Source: Brevipalpus yothersi (lineage: Eukaryota; Arthropoda; Arachnida; Trombidiformes; Tenuipalpidae). Taken from it: a stretch of DNA of 64,000 bases. The stretch spans positions 5,243 to 69,242 of the forward strand of contig QZCP01000177.1 of NCBI GenBank assembly GCA_003956705.1, given 5' to 3'. A program made the translations under genes and the position numbers. The notes below the pieces were generated by a model. The model did no database searches and had not been told where the DNA came from. It saw nothing but the letters and a program-made list of their open reading frames with translations. This document shows, in pieces, positions 26,029-35,956 of the stretch (within the stretch, counting starts at the first letter, position 1; each line of letters begins with the position of its first letter).

Positions 26029-27606
26029 TAGTATTCACCAGAACTATTCGAAGTCTCTTTCTTTCATCTCTTCTCTTCATCTCATCTTCCACATCCATCT
26101 GGCTCTCAAGTCTTCCTCTTCTCCCTGCATGCAAAGTGTGTCTGTATGTGTGCTGCCTATCGGTGAAAAGTTTTCTCTCTTCATCTTAGTCTCTCTCTCT
26201 CTCTCTCTCTTCCTCAGCTTCTTCTTCGGAAACATCTTTCAGCATCTAAATTTGGATTACATCTACACATTCGATCTGGCTGCACACTTCGAGAGCAAAA
26301 ATTCTATCGATACAATGACAATTGGAATCGATGAGCATGATGCCATGGCATCTCCACATCATACACACATATTGCATCGGTGCCATATGAAATTTTCGAA
26401 TAAGAATATATTCTGATCATCTCATCCTCTTAGAGAAGAGAGAGATGATCCAGGAGCTCAAAGGTCATTCAAGCATCACAATATTCATAGCATCACATGT
26501 GAAATATCAACAAGCAAAAGCATCCACCATCAGTGCCCGTGACAAGTGCAACTAGAGAAAGAGAGAGAGAGAGAGATGGAGAATCTACTAAATCATCGGT
26601 TCATGTTTCATCTTTTCTTCCACCCGGAATGAACAAGATAATTTTGGGTTTCATGGTCACGCGGTTGAGATAAGAATAGAATCAGTCAACTTGTGAACGT
26701 GTTTGCTAAATAATTTTCACATAGCATGCATTGCCTAGACCGGTGACGATGCTGGTGGTAGTGGTAGTGGTGGTGGTGGTATTATGTGTCCTCCATTTGA
26801 TGAGGATGGAATTTCAAAGTATTCTAGGATACACTATCCAATTCTACTGTAGCTAGACACAATTATAAATCAACATCGCAATAATTTTATCGTGTTAAGC
26901 ATTTATACACCATCATCATGATCATCTGTATCTTCACCTTTGATTTTCATGATAATGTCTCCAATTGGGGGCTCAAAGTTGCTCGCCCAAATTCCGAATC
27001 ATAAATGATGCATGTTTATCATGCCTGAGTATTTTCGAAACACACACACACATGTATTCTAGCTGAAAAATGAAATAAATACTCACCTCGTAGACGAACG
27101 AGATGATGCAACTGATCCTTTTCGAAGAACACTTTGCGATGATGTATCGTATGATGCTATGTTTGTGGATGAAGATGTTTTGGGAAATTTTTTGAACAAT
27201 TTTTTGGCGGCAGTGTATTTGCTTTTCTTACTATTATTATGTTTCGATTGCTTACCATGTCCATGGCCAATCGATTGGCCGGCTGATGATAAACGGCCTG
27301 ATCTTTCCACATCAGTGCCAGATATACACGAATCTCGCCTCACCGGACGTCCCGATGATGGACCACTGATTGGTACACCACCGGATGGACCAGTGGACAT
27401 GGAAGATGATGGGGACGGCTGATAGTGGCGATGATCCACAGTGTATATACATTTACCGTAATTTGTGGTCAATTCAAGATCACCAAACGGCTGGCTGGGA
27501 GGTGGCGGGCCAGTTGGACCACCGCCGCCACCTCCTCGCCGTCTTCCTCGTGATGGGGTCAGGTTCAAGCCCCATCGTTTGAGGATATTAGCGGCACCGA
27601 TTGCCC
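4641..27606 (-). CDS. Sh: Shaker-type (Kv1) voltage-gated potassium channel, 5 visible coding exons
   Basis: Pore-forming alpha subunit of a tetrameric, voltage-gated K+ channel of the plasma membrane. Coding exons in transcript order are 27606(or 27400)-27087, 22941-22678, 18025-17491, 5700-5363 and 5256-4641. All junctions between them are GT..AG and keep frame. Counted from the first in-frame ATG (27400) the product is 688 residues. Visible parts are the T1 tetramerisation domain (CERVLINVSG, FPDTLLGDP), S1-S3, an S4 with Arg/Lys at residues 419, 422, 425, 428 and 431, the TVGYGD selectivity filter (499-504) and the S6 PVPVIVSN gate. From memory, similarity to Drosophila Shaker is near-continuous from T1 to S6. 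The N-terminal cytoplasmic region (Gly/Pro/Ser-rich) and the tail after S6 (Gly-rich) diverge. The 5' end is not resolved, because the first exon seen lacks an ATG at its upstream edge. Alternative 5' or 3' exons could lie in the large introns. Confidence 0.93.
5363..5700 (-). CDS. Sh: Shaker exon: S3, S4 voltage sensor, S5
   Basis: Flanked by an AATCACAG acceptor and a GTGAGT donor. It encodes DIMNAIDFMAIVPYFITLAT (S3), a charged S3-S4 loop, the S4 run AILRVIRLVRVFRIFKLSR, the S4-S5 linker and S5. The intron to the last exon is only 106 bp, whereas the intron before this exon is 11.8 kb. Confidence 0.93.
10455..10500. repeat. (GA)n microsatellite
   Basis: About 23 pure GA units inside the 11.8-kb Shaker intron. 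Confidence 0.97.
10745..10798. repeat. (GA)n microsatellite
   Basis: About 27 GA units, 245 bp after the previous array and in the same orientation. Confidence 0.97.
13627..13661. repeat. (CT)n microsatellite
   Basis: About 17 CT units followed by a T-rich tail, in the Shaker intron. Confidence 0.95.
14036..14068. repeat. (CT)n microsatellite
   Basis: About 16 CT units in the Shaker intron. An opposite GA patch lies at about 13929-13950. Confidence 0.95.
16099..16141. repeat. (TC)n microsatellite
   Basis: About 21 units of pure TC in the Shaker intron. Confidence 0.95.
17491..18025 (-). CDS. Sh: Shaker exon: end of T1, T1-S1 linker, S1 and S2
   Basis: The acceptor TTATTTCAG precedes ATATTATG and completes an Arg codon from the upstream exon. 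The donor is GTGAGT after ...SKIDFLK. It encodes the rest of T1 (HEYFFDR, FDAILYYYQSGG), the linker with LPKNSFQRRMWLLFEHPESS, S1 (VAIVSVLVIICSIVIFCLET), the S1-S2 loop with one NRT N-glycosylation sequon, and S2 (FIIETMCIFWFSLELFVRF). Confidence 0.93.
18491..18552. repeat. (CT)n microsatellite
   Basis: 31 CT units, pure, in the 4.7-kb Shaker intron. Confidence 0.97.
19219..19297. repeat. (GA)n microsatellite
   Basis: About 39 pure GA units. One of the longest uninterrupted arrays in the window, opposite in strand to its neighbour at 18491. Confidence 0.97.
21311..21410. repeat. Compound (CTCTTT)n - (CT)n microsatellite
   Basis: Several TTTCTCTC-type units grade into about 28 pure CT units, so the two repeat units sit side by side. 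Confidence 0.95.
22678..22941 (-). CDS. Sh: Shaker exon: N-terminal region and start of T1 domain
   Basis: The acceptor TTCTACCAG lies after a pyrimidine tract (RC of GAGAGA) and the donor is GTAAGTG. It encodes a 40-residue variable segment followed by FEPIDHDHALCERVLINVSG and FETTLRTLNMFPDTLLGDPERRVR, the classical start of the Kv1 T1 domain. The last codon (AG|A, Arg) is split with the next exon. Confidence 0.92.
23559..23621. repeat. (GA)n microsatellite
   Basis: About 31 pure GA units in the 4.1-kb Shaker intron. Confidence 0.97.
24652..24696. repeat. (TC)n microsatellite
   Basis: About 22 units in the 4.1-kb Shaker intron. Confidence 0.96.
25986..26025. repeat. (TC)n microsatellite
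   Basis: About 19 units in the 4.1-kb Shaker intron. Confidence 0.96.
27087..27606 (-). CDS. Sh: Shaker N-terminal cytoplasmic exon (5' boundary uncertain)
   Basis: Joined in frame to the T1 exon through a GTGAGT donor. The open frame carries poly-Gly and poly-Pro runs, a basic patch (KKSKYTAAKKLFKKFPK) and a Ser-rich end (SVLRKGSVASSRSSTR). The first in-frame ATG is at 27400 (MSTGPSGG...). The frame is open upstream to a TAA at 27695-27697 but holds no ATG there. Either translation begins at 27400, or an upstream exon splices in, perhaps at the only AG in that stretch (exon start 27606). The assignment rests on splice compatibility and the lack of another candidate, not on recognised homology. 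Confidence 0.62.
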
Positions 27607-30600
27607 CTTGAATTTTGAATGATAAATATTGATGATGGGCAAATGTATAATAGTGATAATGGTGGTGGTAATAGTTGGGATGATAGTGGGATGATTATAT
27701 TGTGATTATCAACACTATCATTCGTACTGATGCCGATGGCTGAGTTGATGGGGTTGATATCAATGGAATTGTGGATGTAGACAATGGTAATACAAATGAT
27801 GGTTGAGAATAAGAAGAAGAAGAAGAAGAAGACGAGGACAAAAACGACGTAGAAGATGATGGGAAATATGATGATGGTGTTGATGTTAATTTTGGTGGTA
27901 ATAATAATTTTGAAGAATAATATGGAGGCGATTATTGAATAAGAGCACGTTCGTAAAGTAATTGTGTGGAGAAGATGTTTTAAAGAGGCAAAAAATGACA
28001 CCGAATGATGCATAAAGAAGAAAAACTACACACAATTTCCAATATATATTATATCGATATAGATATATTATATATAGAGATTTTTTTTTTCTGATAATAT
28101 ATTATAATATTATTATATGGTAATGATGACGATGGGCAGTATGAACAACAATCACAAGTGGGTGGTTGTGATAGATTTATATATTAGATTTCGGTGTACC
28201 AATAAAAATGGCCCGATATATTTCTCTCTTTTCTCTACTCTTTCAAGTATAATATGAGAAAGACATTACATCAAATGGAAGATGCTTTTCAACTAGAAGA
28301 TGATCATTATGATGAGTGATTCAACAACATGGATAGTAAGCGAATAAAAGTGTAGATTTTCATTCTTTTTTATTCTCTCTTCTCAAATTCCAATGGAAAC
28401 AGAAAAAAAAACCGAACCTCGAACCTCGAAAGACGAAAGACAAATATAATAGACTTTTTTTTCTCTCTCTTTTCTCTATATAAAAACTCAGATATAATTT
28501 TTCATTTATATATACATTCACTATGAATACGTTTCACTGGAACCACTAATATTTGATTGCACTTGTTCACATTGATTACACACAAAATATAAAGTGGAAG
28601 AAGAGTAAGAAGTAGAAGTAGTAGTAGTAGTAGTAGAAGAAAAAGAGGAAGAAGAAGAAAAGTGGATGATCATGTCACTGATTCATTTGGATGAACATTT
28701 TGAGCTCTCCAATAGTAGATAGTAGATAATACCGTAGAAGAAGTGATTCACATTCCATCACATGTGACACTCCATGTGTAAGTATATATTCTATGTAAGA
28801 ATTGTCTCTCTCTTCTCCCCACTTTTCCCTATCCAACTAACATAATGCTTTCGATGGGCCATCCTGTTGAGCTTGAGAAGAGAAAAGAATTGATATTATA
28901 TTCGACGATAGGATGAGGAGGCAAGAATGTTTATGTGGACACTGGATGAGAGAAAGAGAGATGCTGTGGATGGAGCAAAAATTGAGCAAAGAGAGAGAGA
29001 ATAAGATTTCTCAACTCATGCTCCAAAGATGTTGACTTGTATTTTGAGCAGGAAAGAGAGAGAGAGAAAGAGAGAGAGAGAAATATACTTGGAATAGAAC
29101 TCTCAGAATTCTCTTTCCTCATGTATCAGAAGCGAAGCTTCTTCGAATTTTTTTCCTCTCTCATATCGACCGCTTGTTACACATACCGATAGATGGTGAC
29201 AGTTACTTTCACGTGTGAACTTTGAACTTATATTAGAACATTCTTAGAACTCTCGAAAGGTGAGATCATTTTGTACTCAAATTGGTGGCGAAAATTCTGT
29301 CTAGTAATTAGAAAAATATCATATTGAATCGATCAACCACACATTGACTTTGTTAAGTGGAAAAATTCAGTTATTGCATTTGCAAACTTCTACTTGATGC
29401 CCTTATAGATGAATGTTGACCTGATAGTGTCCAACCGGAAACTTTATACAGATGGACAGCTTCCGGCTGTTGAAATGATCATAGATATACATATACAGAG
29501 GGAAAATAGAGTGAGAAAATAAAGTTTTACGAGGAAGTTATCAATATTCATCAGCATAAATCATGAATCCCATGATAATATATATCGCCAAAGTTTGACC
29601 CATTTTCCGATTTATTCAATCCTTTTAGGAACTCACACTTGAGCTTTGTGTGAAGATTTATTTGCTTCTACACATTACACCCTGTCAATGTTTACCCTTA
29701 ACCATAGGATTTTCAGCATCTTGGTAGTAATATTTTGATTGATTCATTGAATTTCCAGCGAAAAAAAATTCCATCGACAGACACAAATCAGACCCACTTG
29801 CTCAACTGTTTACAATGGATGAGGGCATATTTTTCTAGTTCCTTTTCATGTCTATTTTTGTACCCTCTCCTCTCTTCTTGGATCAACGTGATATATTGCA
29901 TGGAAGCTTTAACGGTCAATGAAATATTTATCAATGACCACAAAAAGTGTTGTCTGCGGAATTTTTTACTATCTCTCTTCCTCTTAAAAATTGATTGATT
30001 CATGCTTTGACCAGTTAACTTGACACCGATCTGTTTGTCAACTATTCTTGGTGGTCAATATTGCCCCTTGAAACATACATCAGACAGTATCTGATGCAAA
30101 AATTCAATTCTGTCGAACAAAATTTCTCAACTCTTCTTTTTCGACTCAGTTTATCAAAGTTTTTCTGTCTGTTGAATAGAATGTCTGAATTCAATTTGCC
30201 TGATGATTATTTTATGGTTAGCTTGATAAGATCTTTATTTTTCAATCTCTCTTCGTCAAGACCAATCAATGAATTATCTCACATACACATAACACACCAA
30301 TTTGAATGATTGAGTAAAGATTTCCAAAAATCTTGGACAACGTAAGGCCATTACACTTTGACAAAAATTTTTCACCACATCATCAACCTTCCCTCTTACT
30401 ATTCACAGCCTGAATGAATGAATGGTGTGAACACCTTCACTTGGAAGTGAATTTTTTTTATCTTCTTCTTCTTGTTCTTGTTCATCGTTTCAGCTATTCA
30501 TCATTTTAATCCGATTCAGTGAGCATGTTTCCAAACAATAACAAAAATAACGAACGCTTGAGACGAGATGATGATGTGAAAAGATGTATAACTTTTGGAT

Positions 30601-31103
30601 AGTGTATATACACCTAAATCAGATACCATCCGTTTGGATTTCAAAGAGAGACTGGCTTTCTTTCTCTATCTCTCTCAAAATTTCAATTAGGTGCAAATTT
30701 GAGACTATTTTATGGTCTAAATCTGATAATGTTCTATTTTTGAGGATATTCATCGAATTTTATCCATAAAGATGATGATAATGTACTGAAAAAATCTCAC
30801 AAATTTGCTGATTATCAAGAATGTAATTTGTCTGGAATTATTTTCTATCCCGATCTTTATGGATGAACTGAATGCCATCTAATACCAATAATGGTGTAGA
30901 GATATATCGTTTTTCGATCAATCGTAATTCATCAGGAGGTATTCCCAAGAATCACAAGCTACCAATATCAAGGGTATTTCAAGAGCTGAATTGGCTTCTA
31001 GGGAGTAATTTGTAATATTTCTCGCCAAAGTATACCATCTTTATTTCATCTCGTCAAATAAATATATTCGATTTGAATTGAGTCTTTGAGTCTCTACCAA
31101 GTA

Positions 31104-31873
31104 TAACGGGTGGAACATAAATACTGAGACAAGATTAGGATCTGAATAACTTTTTCCGTTTTTGATCAATCGATGTGATTCCTCATTAAAATATTCACAG
31201 GACATTGAGCCATAGATCTTTGTAAGTTGAGCCAAAAAAAAATTTCATATCTATCAGAAATCGGACTTTTTCAACCCTAGGTCAGAATGCCGCTTGATCA
31301 GTGCAATTCGAGGCTAAGTAAAAATTGTCTCCTGGTGGAAGATAATTTTTTTCAAAGAGTTTATTGCATTGAGAGAGTCTATGAGGGCTTAAGGAAACTT
31401 TTCGCTATGATAAATAGGATATATCCTAGAGAAATTTCCCAGAATTGATATTTGAAATTGACCCTCTTTAGGCTTACCTCTATGGGGGCGCCACTTCAGG
31501 CCAAATTCGATTTTTGATTAGAAATTAAAATCGAATTTTCTAAATCAGAAAACTTAGAATTTCTATTTAAAGAGATCAAAAGTGAAGAAAAATATCTAAT
31601 CTTTCGATTCAAAGATGAAAAAATGCATTCTCCAAAATGAATATCAATTTATAAGCTTGAGAAGAAAAAAAGGCCTGATCAAGGCCAAAAAGTTATACTT
31701 TCCCGAAAATGGGGCTATTTTCTCCCATGAATACCTTCCGGGAATTTTTTTTGTCAAAAGATCATGTTCAATATATCAGGGAACTAATCGAAGAAAAAAA
31801 TTTTCAAATTGCTTCCTAAATTCGCTAGTATCGCCTGATCTGAAATGTCTCAGTATTTATGTTCCACCCGTTA
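31104..31873. repeat. 28-bp perfect inverted repeat enclosing about 0.7 kb
   Basis: The 28 bases at 31846-31873 (containing GTCTCAGTATTTATGTTCC and ending in CACCCGTTA) recur as their exact reverse complement at 31104-31131. Sequence outside and inside the arms does not pair convincingly. The enclosed 714 bp has no transposase-like frame. It could be a foldback or MITE-like remnant, or two oppositely oriented fragments of one dispersed repeat. Confidence 0.6.
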
Positions 31874-32972
31874 CAGCTCATCAGATTTTGGACAATCATC
31901 TCAAATCTTGAAATTTTTTGCCTAATTTTAGACAACAACATACGGACTGATTTCGGAAGAATTTGAGTGTCCACTTGTCAACATTGTCATCTGTTTAGTG
32001 TATCAGTTTAGAATGAGTTATCACGTATTTTTTTCCATCAATTCTGGTCCTTTCTCAGTTGATTCAGTTTGAAGATGCTCTCCCCAAAACTGATGTCGTT
32101 TGCAATCATCATTATCAAACATCAACCTGTCAGACACTTTTGGCTACCGGATATATATTTCAACACTTTTAGCACCGATCAGCCATGAGACAATGTCCTG
32201 GTTGTGGAAACATTTTTGCACGACAAACACAATTGGCCACCCACAATCTGATTACATAAGGGAAGTGAAAGTGGAGAGAGAGAGTATAAAAAATTGTCTA
32301 GAAATTGGATTCAACCGATTATCTTTTGATTACAATCTACTTGGAATTCTTTTCCTCCATCTTTTGCTATACTTAATCCGAATTCTTTGCCCAAAACATT
32401 ATTTAAAACGAAAATTTTCTCTCAATTTTTCATCATCTCTTCCCGCTCCAATCGATATTCTTCAATCGTGACTTAAACAAATTTATACATATCGATTATA
32501 TGATTAATGTTTATATTTGATTAAGGAAGTTGTAAAAAAATTGTCATATCATAATCGAATACTATTGTCAAGCTGTGCATGCAAATGTTTACAAACAATA
32601 AAGAAATTAAGAAGAGAGAGAGAGAGAGAGAGAGAAAGGTAATCAACGTTCGCACGAGAATGATTTTCTTCTTTTTCCAACATCATGAAAATTGAGATAC
32701 TTTTTGATAATTTTGTTTTACATTCTCCATACAATTAGATCAAATGATGACTAAAATACCGGAGATTTGAAGTGTATGATAGAATTGGACATCAGATGTG
32801 TGTGCCAGTATAATAGAGAGATGGAAGTGTGTGTTGATGAGTGATGAATTTGGTGGATAAAAATTATAAGTGTTGACGTGATGAGATTCCTCTTTTTTTC
32901 TTCCTCTCTAAAAGTGATAAAATGTCACCCAAGAATAGAGTTGGATAACTTCGGATAACAGGATGGGAAAAT

Positions 32973-32973
<1 letters not shown>

Positions 32974-33032
<59 letters not shown>
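32974..33032. repeat. (GA)n microsatellite
   Basis: About 29 pure units in the gene-free block left of the secreted protein gene. Confidence 0.97.
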
Positions 33033-33035
<3 letters not shown>

Positions 33036-33539
33036 GATACTCATCTTCAGCTGGTGAAAGCCTATTGTTTGAAAGTTGTAATTTTTGGTAACTTTTTTAG
33101 CCCCTTCAACTCAAAGTGGGCTATTGATTTAGACGTTCGATCAGAAGATTCAATTGATGGATGGATTGTTGAAAAGATTGAATGGAAAACAAATGAATGA
33201 AATGAAAGAAAAATCAACAAGTAAAAGTGAAAATAGTGAGAAAGAGAGATAGTGAAAAACATGGTAACATTCAAACAATTGCCGGTGCCTTACTGTTTTA
33301 ACTTGGAAAATTTGCCAAAAAATGAGGGTTTTCAAATTAAGTGCGATGAACTTTGGGGCAAAAAAATCTGTACAGACGATGGGCAAAGATCTGTGCAATT
33401 TTTCTGCTATCAAAGCTCGATAAAATGGATAAATAATTCAAATCATTTTCGGAAGCGGCTAATTTTTTCATCCATTAGTGATAAAGTTGAGATATCAATC
33501 GACAGCAACTCTCTAGCTTCAATAAATCTCTAAATTAAT

Positions 33540-33586
33540 CTGTTTAGCCCACCGCTAATTTATTTATTACCGGTGGGCTAAAACAG
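33540..33586. repeat. Imperfect hairpin, 15-bp arms
   Basis: CTGTTTAGCCCACCG (33540-33554) pairs with CGGTGGGCTAAAACAG (33571-33586) with a single unpaired A, around a 16-base AT-rich loop. It is a stable predicted hairpin with no known function. A related TAGCCC/GGGCTA spacing occurs near 33100-33125. Confidence 0.6.
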
Positions 33587-35956
33587 TTTCATTTGGGCAG
33601 AATATACAAAAAGTATAGCCTGAGAATGCTGAACGAAGCAGAATTCAGAGTGGTGGCGATGCGTTGATTGTTCAACTTTCAAAGTGTTTCCAATTTTCAT
33701 TTTGACATGAGGCATTGTTTAGCATCTGGAAAATGAGATTAAGTGCTAATAATTCTCAAATGAATTCCAGTCTGATCACGATGAAGACAGTAAAGTAGCT
33801 CATGATGAGTTACTAATAATTCAGGAGCTATACCAGAATTGAGTACACATTGAAGTACATTAAGCATGTTTCTCTCAAAAAAGAAGCTGGAGAAGCAAAA
33901 AATTAAATTTAAACGATAGAAAACTCAAATGATGAATACTTTGTTTTCAAGTTCTTGGCCATAAAGACTTATAAATTAGAGCAAAAATTCATAACACCTC
34001 AAGAAGGGTAAAGTGTAGGTAGAAATATTTATTCTCAGCATGTTCCTCTCTCTCTTTACTTTTTTACACTACTGTCTGAACTAAATGGAATAATTATATC
34101 AGCCCCTTGAAAAAGGAATCACGGATGATGAATATTTTGCCCTCTCTCATTTTACAGGGTGCAGTTGACGATAATTAAGCAAAACAATTATACTTAGATA
34201 CAGCTTGGAAGCTATCTGGTAGCTAGATACTTGTATTTGAGTAGAAAAAAACTTTTTTTCTACCTCCAAAATATATACAGTTCAAAAAGCTTTCCTATCA
34301 TAAAATGACTTATTTTTCAAATCAAAATGTGAATCACCCAAGATAATCGAAAAAATAATCAGCCAAAAATAACAATACTAATGCTAATAAGATCAATATA
34401 CTGTATGATTATCGAATGATGATGAATATAATCATTTACATGTAAATGAATGGGAGAGTGTATTCTCAAATCAACCACTGATTGGAAGAAATTCATGACA
34501 TTAGAAAATGTGTTTGTATACACGATATTCATAGAATTGATTCATTTTTCGATTCATCATCATCACCACCATTATCATTATCATTTATTTTTATTTAGAG
34601 CAAAAATTCAATTGAGATCGTCAAGGTGCCCAAGATGGGAATAACATTTATTGTGGACATTATCAACTTCGGACAAACAACCTTTGAACACACACACACA
34701 TACATACACACACCAATTATTACACAAGTGTATATACATGGTGGATGATCTTCAGATTAGTGTATCATGGATACAGGTATGGGGTTAAAATGAAGCCATT
34801 CGTTCATCTTGCTTGAGATGTTTTGAATAATATCTCTCATAAAAATCTGGAAGCTTCGGTTGGGAATTTTGCACTCATCAAACGATTAAAAATGAATTTT
34901 ATACCTTTTTTTCTGCTGGCCATTTCTGGTGTACAAAGAAGGGTGAATATACATTGTAACAGCTCTAAAAAAGTGTATCTTCAATGTCAACATTAATAGA
35001 AAATATTTAAATTGAGCGAGTGCTTATATATACACTTTATACACTTTATATGTATACTTTCATTCATTTGATTTCAAAATTTGAACAAAAAATTATACAC
35101 ACAACTTATACGATGATGTACAGTTAATATTTATATCACTTTCCCCTAATTTTTCCTCTCGTTTTCCAACTCACACGAGCCTCCCATCATGATGATCTGG
35201 CTGGGAACGTCTTACTGAATAACAACTATTTCCATTTATTTCTCATTTACTGGTCAAATAAGTGATGATTAATGTCACTCAAGTGATCAGTTTTCGAAGT
35301 ATATAAAAATCTTTCATGCAATATCTATCATCATGCTTAGGAACACTGATTGAAGCGAAACACCTTGATTGACTTTCTTTTCGATTCGAAAGTGTCTCAT
35401 GAATGTTGATGGTGAGAAGAACAACCGTTACACGTTCCTCTCTCTTTCTCTCTTTCTTTCTCCTTGATTTGGTTTAGAATTCGAAAAATTGATCATAAGA
35501 TTACGTAATTTTATCATCACAAACGATCAGAATCAGTTAACTTTCACTCCATATATACACGTAATTGACTGGCTGGAACAAGTGAAGCAATCATCTTCGA
35601 ATGAGACAGACTAATAAAGTTTGAGAAAGTTTTCAAGTTTTGAAGTGAATAAATGTAAGAATTGCTCGGAAATTAAGTCATGCTGGAAACAATTGAATAG
35701 AAAGAAAAATATCGCAAAAATTTTCTTTTACAAATATGATTTTTACACAATTTTACTGTCTCAAAATGAATGATATTATGTACACAAATTTTGAAAAGAA
35801 AGAGAGGAAGAAAGATATCTTCTCAAATGGCGTTTATATCTTCTTTTTAAAAAACTTAATTGATTCACATTATCGGTGCATAAAACACTGAGAGTTAATG
35901 TTCATCAAGAATGATAATTATATTATTCAATTCTTTTCTCTTGTCGATGTATTAAT

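Larger units (their letters stand above)
22942..27086 (-). other. Sh: Shaker intron, 4.1 kb
   Basis: Holds (GA)n at 23559-23621, (CT)n at 24652-24696 and 25986-26025, and a GGT/GTG-type run near 26750-26783. No exon was recognised. Confidence 0.7.
27607..35956. other. Large non-coding block, no gene recognised
   Basis: Immediately left are AT dinucleotide stretches (about 28040-28120) and GAA/TAG triplet runs. The rest is AT-rich with (GA)n at 32616-32634 and 32974-33032. Two inverted-repeat structures are listed separately (31104-31873 and 33540-33586). Undetected 5' exons or the promoter of Shaker probably lie here. Open frames at 31615-31911, 32100-32471 and 33252-33533 show no recognisable domain. 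Confidence 0.55.

Noticed and set aside
27588..28013. 141-codon minus frame upstream of the Shaker N-terminal exon
   Set aside because: Ile/Phe-rich translation of AT- and GAA-repeat DNA, out of frame with Shaker, without domain.
31480..31920. Possible transposase or reverse transcriptase remnant within the 28-bp inverted repeat
   Set aside because: Frames are short, and no catalytic motif or zinc finger could be read.
33252..33533. 93-codon plus frame near the 33.5-kb hairpin
   Set aside because: Composition is not clearly random, but there is no domain, no splice partner and an equally long antisense frame.
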